64,000 nt of DNA from Neotamlana laminarinivorans (lineage in GTDB: Bacteria > Bacteroidota > Bacteroidia > Flavobacteriales > Flavobacteriaceae). The position numbers and the translations under genes were made by a program. The stretch spans positions 1 to 64,000 of the forward strand of contig NZ_JAJAPW010000003.1 of NCBI RefSeq assembly GCF_020523925.1, in the 5' to 3' direction. This document shows, piece by piece, positions 1 to 8,115 of this stretch. Below the pieces are notes generated by a model. It was not told where the DNA came from, searched no databases, and saw only the letters and a list, made by a program, of their open reading frames with translations. How positions within the stretch are numbered: the first letter of the stretch is position 1; each line of letters starts with the position of its first letter.

Positions 1-486
1 TTTCACGTTTTATTTGTTGGGCTTTTAACGCTTCAATTTTTGCTTTCGCAATAGAGTCTTGTTGCTGTTTATATTTTAGGTTTTGAATACGAATTTGTTC
101 TAATTTTATTTCTTCAGCTTTAGCTATATTAATGGAGTCTAGAATTTGCTTTTGTTTTTCCGTTTCACGTTTTATTTGTTGGGCTTTTAACGCTTCAATT
201 TTTGCTTTCGCAATAGAGTCTTGTTGCTGTTTATATTTTAGGTTTTGAATACGAATTTGTTCTAATTTTATTTCTTCAGCTTTAGCTATGTTAATGGAGT
301 CTAGAATTTGCTTTTGTTTTTCCGTTTCATGTTTTATTTTTTGGGCTTTTAACGCTTCAATTTTTGCTTTCGCAATAGAGTCTTGTTGTTGCTTATATTT
401 TAAATTCTGAATACGAATTTGTTGTAGTCTTTTTTCTTCAGCTTTAGCTTTTGTAATAGAATCTTGAATTTTCTTTAGTTGGGCTG
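1..486. repeat. 162-bp in-frame tandem repeat array
   Basis: Units start at 1, 163 and 325, with a period of exactly 162 bp (54 codons). Units 1 and 2 differ at a single visible base (A/G in GCTATATTAATGG versus GCTATGTTAATGG). The unit starting at 325 has many substitutions but keeps the period. The array reaches the window edge and may continue. Confidence 0.93.
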
Positions 487-931
487 TATTAGGTTGTTGT
501 TTTTGATCTTCTGTTGCTTTAGCTTTTTTATTTTGTGCTTCAAGTATTAATAAAGAGTCTTGTTTAATTTTTTCTAAAACTTGTAGGTCTTTATAGCTTT
601 TACCGCGAGATTTTATAGCTTTTAGTTTTTGAGTTTCTTCGTAGTCAAAATATAAATCCATCATGGCTTCGTTTACTAATAAAAAACGGTCTTTAACGTA
701 GCCTTCAGTGTTGTTATATTTTACTTTATAAGTGTAGTTTCCTATAAACTGAGTAACAATGCAGGGGTCGAACTCTTTAAACTCGGCAATGGCCTCTGTG
801 TTATTAGAATTTTTAAATAATTTGCCATTATCTACAAATTCTGTTTTTATCGTTACATTTTGAGCGAATACAATTGAAATAGTGAAAAAAAATAGTAGGG
901 AAAAAATAGCTGGTTTATAAAGTTTGCTCAT
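1..931 (-). CDS. Secreted SH3-like/coiled-coil protein with 54-residue tandem repeats (partial)
   Basis: This reading frame starts at an ATG (929-931, complement) and stays open to the left edge, so about 310 N-terminal residues are visible and the C-terminus is missing. Residues 1 to about 24 form a signal peptide ending near FAQN. Residues about 25-80 resemble a bacterial SH3-like module (pattern VKYNNTEGYVKDRFLL). From about residue 100 the protein is rich in Lys, Gln, Glu and Ala and is probably a long coiled coil, built on heptad-like units such as DSIAKAKIEALKAQ. The last visible part is an array of 54-residue repeats encoded by 162-bp DNA repeats at 1-162, 163-324 and a diverged copy from 325. 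I infer an envelope or periplasmic structural role. The family is not recognised beyond the SH3-like start. Confidence 0.7.
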   Translation of the reverse strand, partial: MSKLYKPAIFSLLFFFTISIVFAQNVTIKTEFVDNGKLFKNSNNTEAIAEFKEFDPCIVTQFIGNYTYKVKYNNTEGYVKDRFLLVNEAMMDLYFDYEETQKLKAIKSRGKSYKDLQVLEKIKQDSLLILEAQNKKAKATEDQKQQPNTAQLKKIQDSITKAKAEEKRLQQIRIQNLKYKQQQDSIAKAKIEALKAQKIKHETEKQKQILDSINIAKAEEIKLEQIRIQNLKYKQQQDSIAKAKIEALKAQQIKRETEKQKQILDSINIAKAEEIKLEQIRIQNLKYKQQQDSIAKAKIEALKAQQIKRE

Positions 932-976
932 TTTTCTTTTAATCTTTTTGGGGATTAGGATCTAAATTTAATAAAA

Positions 977-1000
977 AAAACCGCTTTTAAGCGGTTTTCT
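977..1000 (-). terminator. Intrinsic terminator of the LEA-like lipoprotein gene
   Basis: An inverted repeat AACCGCTT/AAGCGGTT with a short loop is followed, on the minus strand, by a run of eight T. It lies just downstream of the stop of the lipoprotein gene at 1030. Confidence 0.85.
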
Positions 1001-1029
1001 AAATTTATTGATGAGTGTTTCTAAATGAA

Positions 1030-1446
1030 TTAATCTTTAGTTAACTCATTTGCTTTTTCTTTTACAGCATCACTAGCTTTATTAATTGATTCTTTAGAAG
1101 ATTCTATGGCTTTGTTGGTAGCTTCTTTTGTGCTTTCAGCTGCGCCTTCAATGGCTTCTCCTGTTTTGTTTGCTGCTTCTTTAGCAGAGTCTACAGCGCC
1201 ATCAATTGCATCACCAGCTTTTTCTCCTGCTTCTTTAGCAGAATCTTTAGCGTTTTCTAATGCTTCACCTGCAGAATCTACAGCATTATCTACAGTTTCG
1301 CCTGCTTTTTCTAAAGCGCCTTCAGTAGCATCGGCAGCATCATCCATTGCTTGTTCTACATCGTTTCCAGCTTTTGTGTCTCTACAAGAAGTAAAGGTTA
1401 AACTTAAAGCTAAAATTAAAACTGTACTTAAAAGTAATTTTTTCAT
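1030..1446 (-). CDS. Small lipoprotein with LEA/apolipoprotein-like amphipathic repeats
   Basis: The 138-residue product begins with a type II signal peptide (MKKLLLSTVLILALSLTFTSC; lipobox FTSC), so it should be lipidated at Cys21 and anchored in the envelope. The mature part is almost entirely Ala, Lys, Glu, Asp and Ser in an 11-residue-like pattern (for example AVDSAKEAANKTGEAIEGAA). It resembles group-3 LEA proteins and YtxH/CsbD-type stress proteins, which form amphipathic helices. A terminator follows directly, so it is probably monocistronic. A membrane- or desiccation-protective role is inferred from composition only; no catalytic motif is visible. Confidence 0.8.
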   Translation of the reverse strand: MKKLLLSTVLILALSLTFTSCRDTKAGNDVEQAMDDAADATEGALEKAGETVDNAVDSAGEALENAKDSAKEAGEKAGDAIDGAVDSAKEAANKTGEAIEGAAESTKEATNKAIESSKESINKASDAVKEKANELTKD

Positions 1447-1505
1447 TGGTTTTGTTGTTTTGTATTAAAGTTTATTTAATAGCATTTTGCTATTTATGTT
1501 TAAAC

Positions 1506-2741
1506 TTATATACGTAGGAAGTTTAGTATTTGGATTACTGCTCCGCTATTTTCTTTAACATATAGAGCGTTTTTTTTACCGCTTTCAAAACAAAAAGTTT
1601 TATCTGTTATTAACTTAAACAAAGTTTTGTTAAATTCTGTTTGGTTGGCTATGGTAAACATGCCACCATTTTTAATTAAGGCGAAAGCTTCCGGAAAATT
1701 TTTGTAGTTATTTCCAATTACAATAGGAATACCAAAAACAGCAGGTTCTAAAGTGTTATGTAGGCCAGTATTTCCTATAGCTCCGCCTACATAAGCTATA
1801 TTAGCATAGTTGTATATTTTTGATAGAATACCAATTGTATCTACAATAAATACTTTAGCGTCTTTAAGTATTGAGTTTTCTTTTTCAGAAAAAAGTGCCG
1901 TTTCGCATTTTAAACTGTCTTTTAAATTTAAAATTTGTGTTTTCTTAATATTATGTGGGGCAATAATATATTTAACATCTAACTCTGGGTTGTTATTTAT
2001 AAAATTGGAAAGAAAACGTTCGCCTTCAGGCCATGTACTTCCGGCAACAATACAAATCTTATTGTTTTTAAAAGTTTCAATATATGGTAATGCGTTATTT
2101 TGTTTTAATTGGTTTGAAACTCTATCAAACCTGGTGTCTCCAGATACAGTAGTGTTAATATAATCAATGTTATTTAATAAGTTTTTTGAGTTTTCGTCTT
2201 GTGTAAAAATATGGCTAAATGCAAACAAAGCCTGTTTGAATTTTTTGCCATAAAACTTAAAATATATTTGATTTTTTCTAAAAACTGCAGATATTAAAAT
2301 AGCATTTAACTGGCGCTTTTTTAATGTGTTTAAAAAGTTTGGCCAAATATCATATTTAACAAAAACGGAGAGTTCGGGGTTTACAATATTTAGAAATTTT
2401 TTAGCATTTTTTTTTGTGTCAATAGGCAAATACACAACAATATCTGCAACTGGGCTATTTTTTCGAATTTCGTAACCAGAAGGCGAAAAAAAGCTTAAAA
2501 TAATTTTATGGTTGCAATATTTAGATCTTAAAGCTTCAAATACCGGTAAACCTTGCTCGTATTCACCTAAAGAGGCACAATGAAACCAAAGTGTTTTGTC
2601 AGTTTTAGTTATAACCTTTTCTAGTATGTTAAAGGTTGCTTTTCTTCCTAAAACCCCTTTTTTTATTTTTTTATTAAAGGGTGCAATGGCTTTTAGAATT
2701 ACTTTGGCTAATTGTATGGCTATGTTATATAAAAAATTCAA
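1506..2741 (-). CDS. waaA: 3-deoxy-D-manno-octulosonic acid (KDO) transferase
   Basis: This 411-residue glycosyltransferase adds KDO from CMP-KDO to lipid A precursor at the inner face of the cytoplasmic membrane. A short N-terminal membrane-binding segment (residues about 3-20) is followed by the WaaA N-domain. The motif HCASLGEYEQG carries Glu60, which aligns with the general base of the family. The C-terminal nucleotide-sugar domain contains YVGGAIGNTGLHNTLEPAVFGIPIVIG, typical of the GT-B fold. Length is normal for the family. It is divergent from the aminotransferase-galE pair at 2890, which may also serve surface polysaccharide synthesis. Confidence 0.93.
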   Translation of the reverse strand: MNFLYNIAIQLAKVILKAIAPFNKKIKKGVLGRKATFNILEKVITKTDKTLWFHCASLGEYEQGLPVFEALRSKYCNHKIILSFFSPSGYEIRKNSPVADIVVYLPIDTKKNAKKFLNIVNPELSVFVKYDIWPNFLNTLKKRQLNAILISAVFRKNQIYFKFYGKKFKQALFAFSHIFTQDENSKNLLNNIDYINTTVSGDTRFDRVSNQLKQNNALPYIETFKNNKICIVAGSTWPEGERFLSNFINNNPELDVKYIIAPHNIKKTQILNLKDSLKCETALFSEKENSILKDAKVFIVDTIGILSKIYNYANIAYVGGAIGNTGLHNTLEPAVFGIPIVIGNNYKNFPEAFALIKNGGMFTIANQTEFNKTLFKLITDKTFCFESGKKNALYVKENSGAVIQILNFLRI

Positions 2742-2785
2742 AATTTAATTTTATGCTAAAATACATTTCTTTTGAATTAAAATTA

Positions 2786-2815
2786 TTGGTAACAAAGGTG
2801 AATTTCGTAATTTCG
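2786..2815 (+). promoter_or_regulatory. Flavobacterial-type promoter for aminotransferase-galE
   Basis: TTG at 2786-2788 and TAATTTCG at 2808-2815 are separated by 19 nt. They match the Bacteroidota primary sigma consensus (TTG, about 19-21 nt, TAnnTTTG) with one change in the -7 box. The expected transcription start is near 2822. Confidence 0.55.
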
Positions 2816-2889
2816 TAACCAACAACACTAAGTAAGGTGTGCGAATAAGTCTGTCTTATTAATTTACTCAAGACTTTAATTATTTATAG

Positions 2890-4017
2890 ATGAAAAAAAT
2901 ACAAATGGTAGACCTAAAAGGTCAATACAACGATATAAAAACTATAGTAAACGATTCAATACAAGAAGTTTTAGAAAATTCAGCATTCATAAACGGCCCA
3001 AAAGTTCATGAGTTTCAAAAAGAATTAGAAAATTATTTAGGTGTAAAACACGTTATTCCGTGTGCTAATGGTACTGATGCTTTACAAATTGCTATGATGG
3101 GTTTAGGGCTAAAGCCTGGAGATGAGGTTATAACAGCCGATTTTACTTTTGCAGCAACTGTTGAGGTTATTGCACTATTGCAATTAACTCCCGTTTTAGT
3201 TGATGTTAATGCAGACGATTTTAATATAAATATAGAAGCAATAAAAAAAGCAATTACACCCAAAACTAAAGCTATAGTGCCTGTACATTTGTTCGGTCAA
3301 TGTGCTAATATGGATGCTGTAATGGAAATTGCAAATGAGCATAATTTATTTGTTATTGAAGATAATGCCCAAGCTATTGGAGCAAATTACACGAATAAAA
3401 ATGGAGAAACCGTTAAAGCAGGAACTATTGGTCATGTTGGCGCGACATCATTTTTTCCATCAAAAAATTTAGGTTGTTATGGTGATGGAGGTGCTATTTT
3501 TACTAACAATGATGATTTGGCTCACACCATTCGAGGTATAGTAAATCATGGTATGTACAAACGTTATCATCACGATGTGGTAGGCGTTAATTCTAGATTA
3601 GATAGTATTCAAGCTGCAGTGTTAAATGCTAAATTGCCAAATTTAGATAAATACAATGAAGCAAGACAAAATGCAGCTAGCAAGTATGATGAAGCATTTA
3701 GTGGCAATGAAGTAGTTGTAACACCTTATCGTAACGAACAAGACCACGTATTCCATCAATACACTTTAAAAATCACAAATGGTAAACGTGACGCTTTAGT
3801 AAAACATTTAAATGATAATAGTATACCTTGTGGGGTTTATTACCCAATTCCATTGCATAAACAAAAGGCTTATACAGATGAAAGATATGTGGAGTCAGAA
3901 TTTAAAGTAACTAATCAACTTGTTGAAGAAGTAATTTCTTTACCTATGCATACAGAGTTAGATGATGAACAAATTGCACATATAACATCAACTATAATAA
4001 ACTTTTTAAATGAATAA
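2890..4017 (+). CDS. DegT/DnrJ/EryC1/StrS-family sugar aminotransferase
   Basis: The 375-residue product is a PLP-dependent aminotransferase of the sugar-amine family, converting a nucleotide-linked keto-sugar to an amino-sugar. Features seen are NGTDAL near residue 60, the substrate and PLP loop EDNAQAIGA (157-165), and SFFPSKNLGCYGDGG, where Lys192 is the expected Schiff-base lysine. The length is standard. Its stop overlaps the galE start by 8 nt, so the two are translationally coupled and probably act in making nucleotide sugars for surface polysaccharide. The exact substrate cannot be read from the sequence; relatives act on UDP-4-keto or 3-keto hexoses. Confidence 0.88.
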   Translation: MKKIQMVDLKGQYNDIKTIVNDSIQEVLENSAFINGPKVHEFQKELENYLGVKHVIPCANGTDALQIAMMGLGLKPGDEVITADFTFAATVEVIALLQLTPVLVDVNADDFNINIEAIKKAITPKTKAIVPVHLFGQCANMDAVMEIANEHNLFVIEDNAQAIGANYTNKNGETVKAGTIGHVGATSFFPSKNLGCYGDGGAIFTNNDDLAHTIRGIVNHGMYKRYHHDVVGVNSRLDSIQAAVLNAKLPNLDKYNEARQNAASKYDEAFSGNEVVVTPYRNEQDHVFHQYTLKITNGKRDALVKHLNDNSIPCGVYYPIPLHKQKAYTDERYVESEFKVTNQLVEEVISLPMHTELDDEQIAHITSTIINFLNE

Positions 4018-5032
4018 AATTTTAGTAACAGGCGGATTAGGCTTTATTGGGTCTCATACCGTAGTGGAATTACAAAATGAAGGATTTGAAGTTGTAATTA
4101 TTGATGATTTATCAAATTCTTCTGAAAAAGTTTTAGATGGTATTACAGCCATTACAGGCAAAAAACCAGTTTTTGAAAAACTTGATTTAAAAGAAAAAAG
4201 CGCTGTTGAAGCTTTTTTTACAAAACATAACGATGTAAAAGGAGTTATCCATTTTGCAGCAAATAAAGCTGTAGGTGAAAGTGTAAAAGAACCCTTAATG
4301 TATTATGAAAATAATGTAGGAGCGTTAGTTTACATTTTAAAAGAATTAAAGAAATTACCCGCAGCTAATTTTATTTTTAGCTCGTCTTGTACAGTTTATG
4401 GGCAAGCAGATAAATTACCAATTACAGAAAATGCAGAAGTAAAACAAGCAGAATCTCCTTACGGTAATACAAAACAAATTGGCGAAGAAATAATTCAAGA
4501 CACCTGTAATGCCGTACCTAGTCTTAAAGCCATTGCATTAAGGTATTTTAATCCTATAGGGGCACACGAATCGGCCAATATAGGAGAATTACCTTTGGGT
4601 GTTCCTCAAAATTTAGTGCCATTTATAACGCAAACTGCGGTTGGTTTAAGAGAGCAATTGTCGGTTTTTGGAGATGATTATCCAACACCAGACGGAACTT
4701 GCATACGCGACTATATTCACGTGGTAGATTTAGCTAAAGCTCATGTTGTTGCTCTACAACGATTACTGGATGGTAGTAATAAATCACAGTATGAAACGTT
4801 TAACTTAGGAACAGGAAAAGGAAGCTCTGTACTTGAAGTCGTAAAGTCTTTTGAAAAAGTTTCGGGAGAAAAATTAAACTATAAAATAGTAGATAGAAGA
4901 GCTGGTGATGTTATTTCTGCTTATGCGGATACCATGAAAGCTAAAAATGAATTAGGTTGGGAAACTAAATTAAGTTTAGATGAAGCCATGGCTTCGGCAT
5001 GGAAATGGGAAAAAAAAGTAAGAGGAAAATAA
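4010..5032 (+). CDS. galE: UDP-glucose 4-epimerase
   Basis: This 340-residue extended short-chain dehydrogenase interconverts UDP-glucose and UDP-galactose (or the N-acetyl forms). The N-terminal NAD motif is VTGGLGFIGSH (residues 6-16). The catalytic set is Ser124-126 in SSSCTVYG and Tyr151/Lys155 in YGNTK. The C-terminal nucleotide-sugar part includes IRDYIHVVDLAKAHV and YNLGTG-like FNLGTGKGSSV, characteristic of GalE. It overlaps the upstream aminotransferase gene and ends at a bidirectional terminator. Confidence 0.93.
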   Translation: MNKILVTGGLGFIGSHTVVELQNEGFEVVIIDDLSNSSEKVLDGITAITGKKPVFEKLDLKEKSAVEAFFTKHNDVKGVIHFAANKAVGESVKEPLMYYENNVGALVYILKELKKLPAANFIFSSSCTVYGQADKLPITENAEVKQAESPYGNTKQIGEEIIQDTCNAVPSLKAIALRYFNPIGAHESANIGELPLGVPQNLVPFITQTAVGLREQLSVFGDDYPTPDGTCIRDYIHVVDLAKAHVVALQRLLDGSNKSQYETFNLGTGKGSSVLEVVKSFEKVSGEKLNYKIVDRRAGDVISAYADTMKAKNELGWETKLSLDEAMASAWKWEKKVRGK

Positions 5033-5050
5033 ACTTTTATTACATATTTT

Positions 5051-5090
5051 AAAAAGAAAGAGGTTGCTATTCGGCAACCTCTTTCTTTTT
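5051..5090. terminator. Bidirectional terminator between galE and lspA
   Basis: A 17-bp stem (arms 5051-5067 and 5074-5090, with AAAGAGGTTGC against GCAACCTCTTT at its core) is flanked by A and T runs, so it can act on both strands. The last codons and stop of lspA (stop at 5067-5069) lie inside the hairpin. Confidence 0.85.
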
Positions 5091-5579
5091 AAAACTTTTA
5101 AATACTAATATTATCATACCGGTTGTAACAGATAAATCAGCCATATTAAATATGCCTGTTTTAAAAACACCGCCTAAATCTATAAATAAAAAATCGGTTA
5201 CAGATCCAAAAGCAATTCTATCAAAAATGTTAGCAACCCCTCCTCCAATTATACTAGCAAAAGCAAATAGAGACCAAGTATCTAAGCTTTTGTCTTTAAT
5301 AATATAACGAAGTACAATTGCTAAAACAATAATGGGTAAGATTAGAAGTAAAATTAACCTTAAAGTTGGGTGTAAATCGCTGCCCATACCTAAAAAGGCA
5401 CCCTTGTTTTCAACATTCATTAGCCAAAAAATATCACCAATTATAGAAATGCGTTCACTTGGGCGTGTTTCGGTTTGTCCAATTACGTTTGCACGAACAA
5501 TTATTTTAGAAATTTGGTCTACAGCAATTGTTAAAACAGTTACTACAGCTATAAAAATAGAACGTTTAGATAACTTCAT
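5067..5579 (-). CDS. lspA: Lipoprotein signal peptidase (signal peptidase II)
   Basis: The 170-residue integral membrane aspartyl peptidase removes signal peptides from diacylglyceryl-modified prolipoproteins. Four hydrophobic segments are visible. The family motifs are IIGGGVANIFDRI and VTDFLFIDL, each containing one of the two catalytic aspartates. It lies 3 nt downstream of fabD on the same strand and is likely co-transcribed. The C-terminal KKKEVAE codons form one arm of the terminator hairpin. Lipoproteins in this window (for example at 1030, 18402 and 42468) would be substrates. Confidence 0.94.
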   Translation of the reverse strand: MKLSKRSIFIAVVTVLTIAVDQISKIIVRANVIGQTETRPSERISIIGDIFWLMNVENKGAFLGMGSDLHPTLRLILLLILPIIVLAIVLRYIIKDKSLDTWSLFAFASIIGGGVANIFDRIAFGSVTDFLFIDLGGVFKTGIFNMADLSVTTGMIILVFKSFKKKEVAE

Positions 5580-5582
5580 TTT

Positions 5583-6476
5583 TTAACTTATACTTTCTAA
5601 AACAGCTGAAGTTACAGCCATTGGTCTATTTATTTTTTTAACTAAACCTTGTAGTACTTTACCAGGTCCTACTTCTGTAAATAATGTTGCACCATCGGCG
5701 ATCATTTGCTGTACAGATTGTGTCCATTTTACAGGATCGGTAAGCTGGGAAATTAAATTGGCTTTTATTTCATTTTCATTAAGAACAGCCTTAGCTGTTA
5801 CGTTTTGATAAATTGGGCAAATAGGTTTGCTAAAGTTAGTTGTTTCAATTTTAGCAGCAAGCTCTTCGCGAGCAGGTTCCATTAATGGAGAATGAAAAGC
5901 ACCACCTACCTTTAAAATTAACGCACGACGTGCGCCCTTTTCGGTTAAGGTTTCACAAGCCTTATTTATAGCTTCCATTTCTCCAGAAATAACTAATTGT
6001 CCAGGACAGTTATAGTTAGCTGCTACTACCACACCATTAGTGTTAGCACAAATATCTTCTACAATTTTATCTTCAAGTCCTAAAACTGCAGCCATTGTTC
6101 CTGGTACATTATCACAAGCTTTTTGCATAGCCTGAGCTCTTGTAGAAACTAAGTTTAATCCATCTTCAAAATTTAAAACGCCATTGGCTACTAAGGCTGA
6201 ATATTCACCAAGTGAGTGGCCGGCAACCATATCTGGTTTGAAACTATCTCCTAATGTTTTTGCTAATATAACAGAATGTAAAAAAATAGAAGGTTGAGCT
6301 ACTTTAGTTGCTTTAAAATCTTCATCGGTTCCTTCAAACATAATATCTGTAATGTTGAAACCTAAGATGCTATTTGCTTGTTCAAATAATTCTTGAGCTA
6401 AAGGAGAATTTTCGTAAAGGTCTAAACCCATACCTGAAAATTGAGCACCTTGTCCTGGAAAAATAAATGCGTTCAT
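5583..6476 (-). CDS. fabD: Malonyl-CoA:ACP transacylase
   Basis: The 297-residue cytosolic enzyme transfers malonyl groups from CoA to acyl carrier protein to feed fatty acid synthesis. It shows the N-terminal FPGQGAQFSGMG, the nucleophile motif GHSLGEYSAL with Ser88, and the His motif GGAFHSPLM, all canonical. Length is normal. It is followed after 3 nt by lspA. The upstream FAD protein gene ends 34 nt away on the same strand, so a three-gene transcript is possible. Confidence 0.95.
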   Translation of the reverse strand: MNAFIFPGQGAQFSGMGLDLYENSPLAQELFEQANSILGFNITDIMFEGTDEDFKATKVAQPSIFLHSVILAKTLGDSFKPDMVAGHSLGEYSALVANGVLNFEDGLNLVSTRAQAMQKACDNVPGTMAAVLGLEDKIVEDICANTNGVVVAANYNCPGQLVISGEMEAINKACETLTEKGARRALILKVGGAFHSPLMEPAREELAAKIETTNFSKPICPIYQNVTAKAVLNENEIKANLISQLTDPVKWTQSVQQMIADGATLFTEVGPGKVLQGLVKKINRPMAVTSAVLESIS

Positions 6477-6510
6477 ATTTAAAATTTAGTTTTGCAAAAG
6501 TAATAATAAA

Positions 6511-8073
6511 TTATAACTTAAGATTGTTTGTGGCAGCTTCGGCACATCGTTCGCCATCCATGGCAGCAGAAATAATACCTCCTGCGTAACCAGCGCCTTC
6601 ACCACAAGGAAATAAATTAGAAATTTCAGGATGTTGTAATTTATCTGTTCTAGGAATAGAAACAGGTGATGAGGTTCTAGATTCCACACCAATAATATTG
6701 GCTTCTTTGGTATAATAGCCATTCATTTTTTGTCCAAAAGCCATAAACCCTTTTCGCAAACGAGAACCAATTAGTTTTGGTAATAGTGAATGTAGTGGGG
6801 CACTATTTAAACCAGGTTGGTAAGAAGAATCGTTTAAGGTGTTTGATATATTGCCTTCAACAAAATCTGTTAATCGCTGTGCAGGAGCTACTTGGCTTCT
6901 TCCACCTGATGTAAATGCTAATTTTTCTAAATTTTTCTGATATTCTAAACCTTTTAAAGCTCCAAATTGTTCGTATTTAGGTAAATCTTTATGTGCATCA
7001 ATTTCTACAACTATACCAGAATTGGCATATAAATTATTTCGTTTAGATGGTGACATACCGTTAACAACAACCTCGCCATTTGCTGTAGCAGCTGGTACTA
7101 TAAATCCGCCTGGGCACATACAAAAACTATATACACCACGACCATTTACCTGTTGAACTAAGCTATACGATGCTGCAGGTAATAATTCGTGTCGGTTGCC
7201 AGAGCAATGGTATTGTATAGAATCTATAATGTGTTGTGGGTGTTCAACACGAACGCCCATGGCAAACGATTTAGCTTCAATAGTAATTTCTTTTTTGTAA
7301 AGTAAGTAAAAAATATCTCGAGCTGAATGGCCTGTTGCTAAAATTACTTTTTCGACTGGTGTTTCTTCTGTTTCATTTAAAATTATAGCGTTTATAGCAT
7401 TATTGTGAATTTTAAAATCTGTAACACGTGTGTTAAAATGAATTTCTCCACCATAATTTAAAATAGTTTCACGAATATTTTGAACCACTTTAGGTAGTTT
7501 GTTGGTACCAATATGTGGATGAGCATCTACGAGTATTTGGTCTGTTGCGCCATGATAAACTAAGTTTTCAAAAATTCTGCGAACATCACCGCGTTTTAAA
7601 CTGCGTGTATAGAGTTTGCCATCACTATAGGTTCCTGCTCCGCCTTCACCAAAACAATAGTTAGAGTTTTCGTTTACTTCGTGATGTTGATTTATGGCTC
7701 TTAAATCTCTGCGACGATCTTTTACATTTTTTCCACGTTCTAAAACTATTGGTTTAAACCCCAGTTCTATACAACGCAGTGCTGCATACATTCCGGCAGG
7801 ACCAAAACCAATGATGTGAACTGGTTTGGCTTTTGAAACATCTTTGTAATTAAAGTTGTACTCTGAATTTTTGGGAATAGGTTCGTTAATAAAAACGGCA
7901 ACCTTATAATTAAGTATTATTTTAGGTTTACGGGCATCTATTGATTTTCGTAAAACTTTAATACCTGCAATTTCATCTTGATTTATTCCTAATTTTATTG
8001 CTGATTTTATAATCAGAATATTACTGATTTCTTCTTCTTTTAAGGAAATACGAAGCTGAATTTCTTTTACCAT
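6511..8073 (-). CDS. FAD-dependent dehydrogenase-like protein (COG2509 type)
   Basis: The 520-residue protein belongs to the conserved but poorly characterised FAD-dependent oxidoreductases. An N-terminal domain of about 85 residues (VKEIQLRISLKEEEISN...) precedes the dinucleotide-binding motif HIIGFGPAGMYAALRCIELG and the following VLERG at about residues 92-118. A second conserved block, EGAGYAGGIISAAMDGERCAEA, sits at the C-terminus and resembles the FAD-binding end of GR2-type flavoproteins. Cysteines in FCMCPGGFIVPA are characteristic of this group. Substrate and physiological role are unknown. The length matches relatives. Confidence 0.85.
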   Translation of the reverse strand: MVKEIQLRISLKEEEISNILIIKSAIKLGINQDEIAGIKVLRKSIDARKPKIILNYKVAVFINEPIPKNSEYNFNYKDVSKAKPVHIIGFGPAGMYAALRCIELGFKPIVLERGKNVKDRRRDLRAINQHHEVNENSNYCFGEGGAGTYSDGKLYTRSLKRGDVRRIFENLVYHGATDQILVDAHPHIGTNKLPKVVQNIRETILNYGGEIHFNTRVTDFKIHNNAINAIILNETEETPVEKVILATGHSARDIFYLLYKKEITIEAKSFAMGVRVEHPQHIIDSIQYHCSGNRHELLPAASYSLVQQVNGRGVYSFCMCPGGFIVPAATANGEVVVNGMSPSKRNNLYANSGIVVEIDAHKDLPKYEQFGALKGLEYQKNLEKLAFTSGGRSQVAPAQRLTDFVEGNISNTLNDSSYQPGLNSAPLHSLLPKLIGSRLRKGFMAFGQKMNGYYTKEANIIGVESRTSSPVSIPRTDKLQHPEISNLFPCGEGAGYAGGIISAAMDGERCAEAATNNLKL

Positions 8074-8115
8074 AGAGCAAAATTAGATAAAATTACTTTT
8101 GTAAAGGTGTTACAT

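Noticed and set aside
1-486. Possible CRISPR array
   Set aside because: The repeats are 162 bp, directly adjacent without spacers, and in frame in a coding sequence.
1106-1468. Plus-strand frame of 120 residues rich in Ala/Ser
   Set aside because: It is the antisense of the LEA-like lipoprotein, whose biased codons open the opposite frame.
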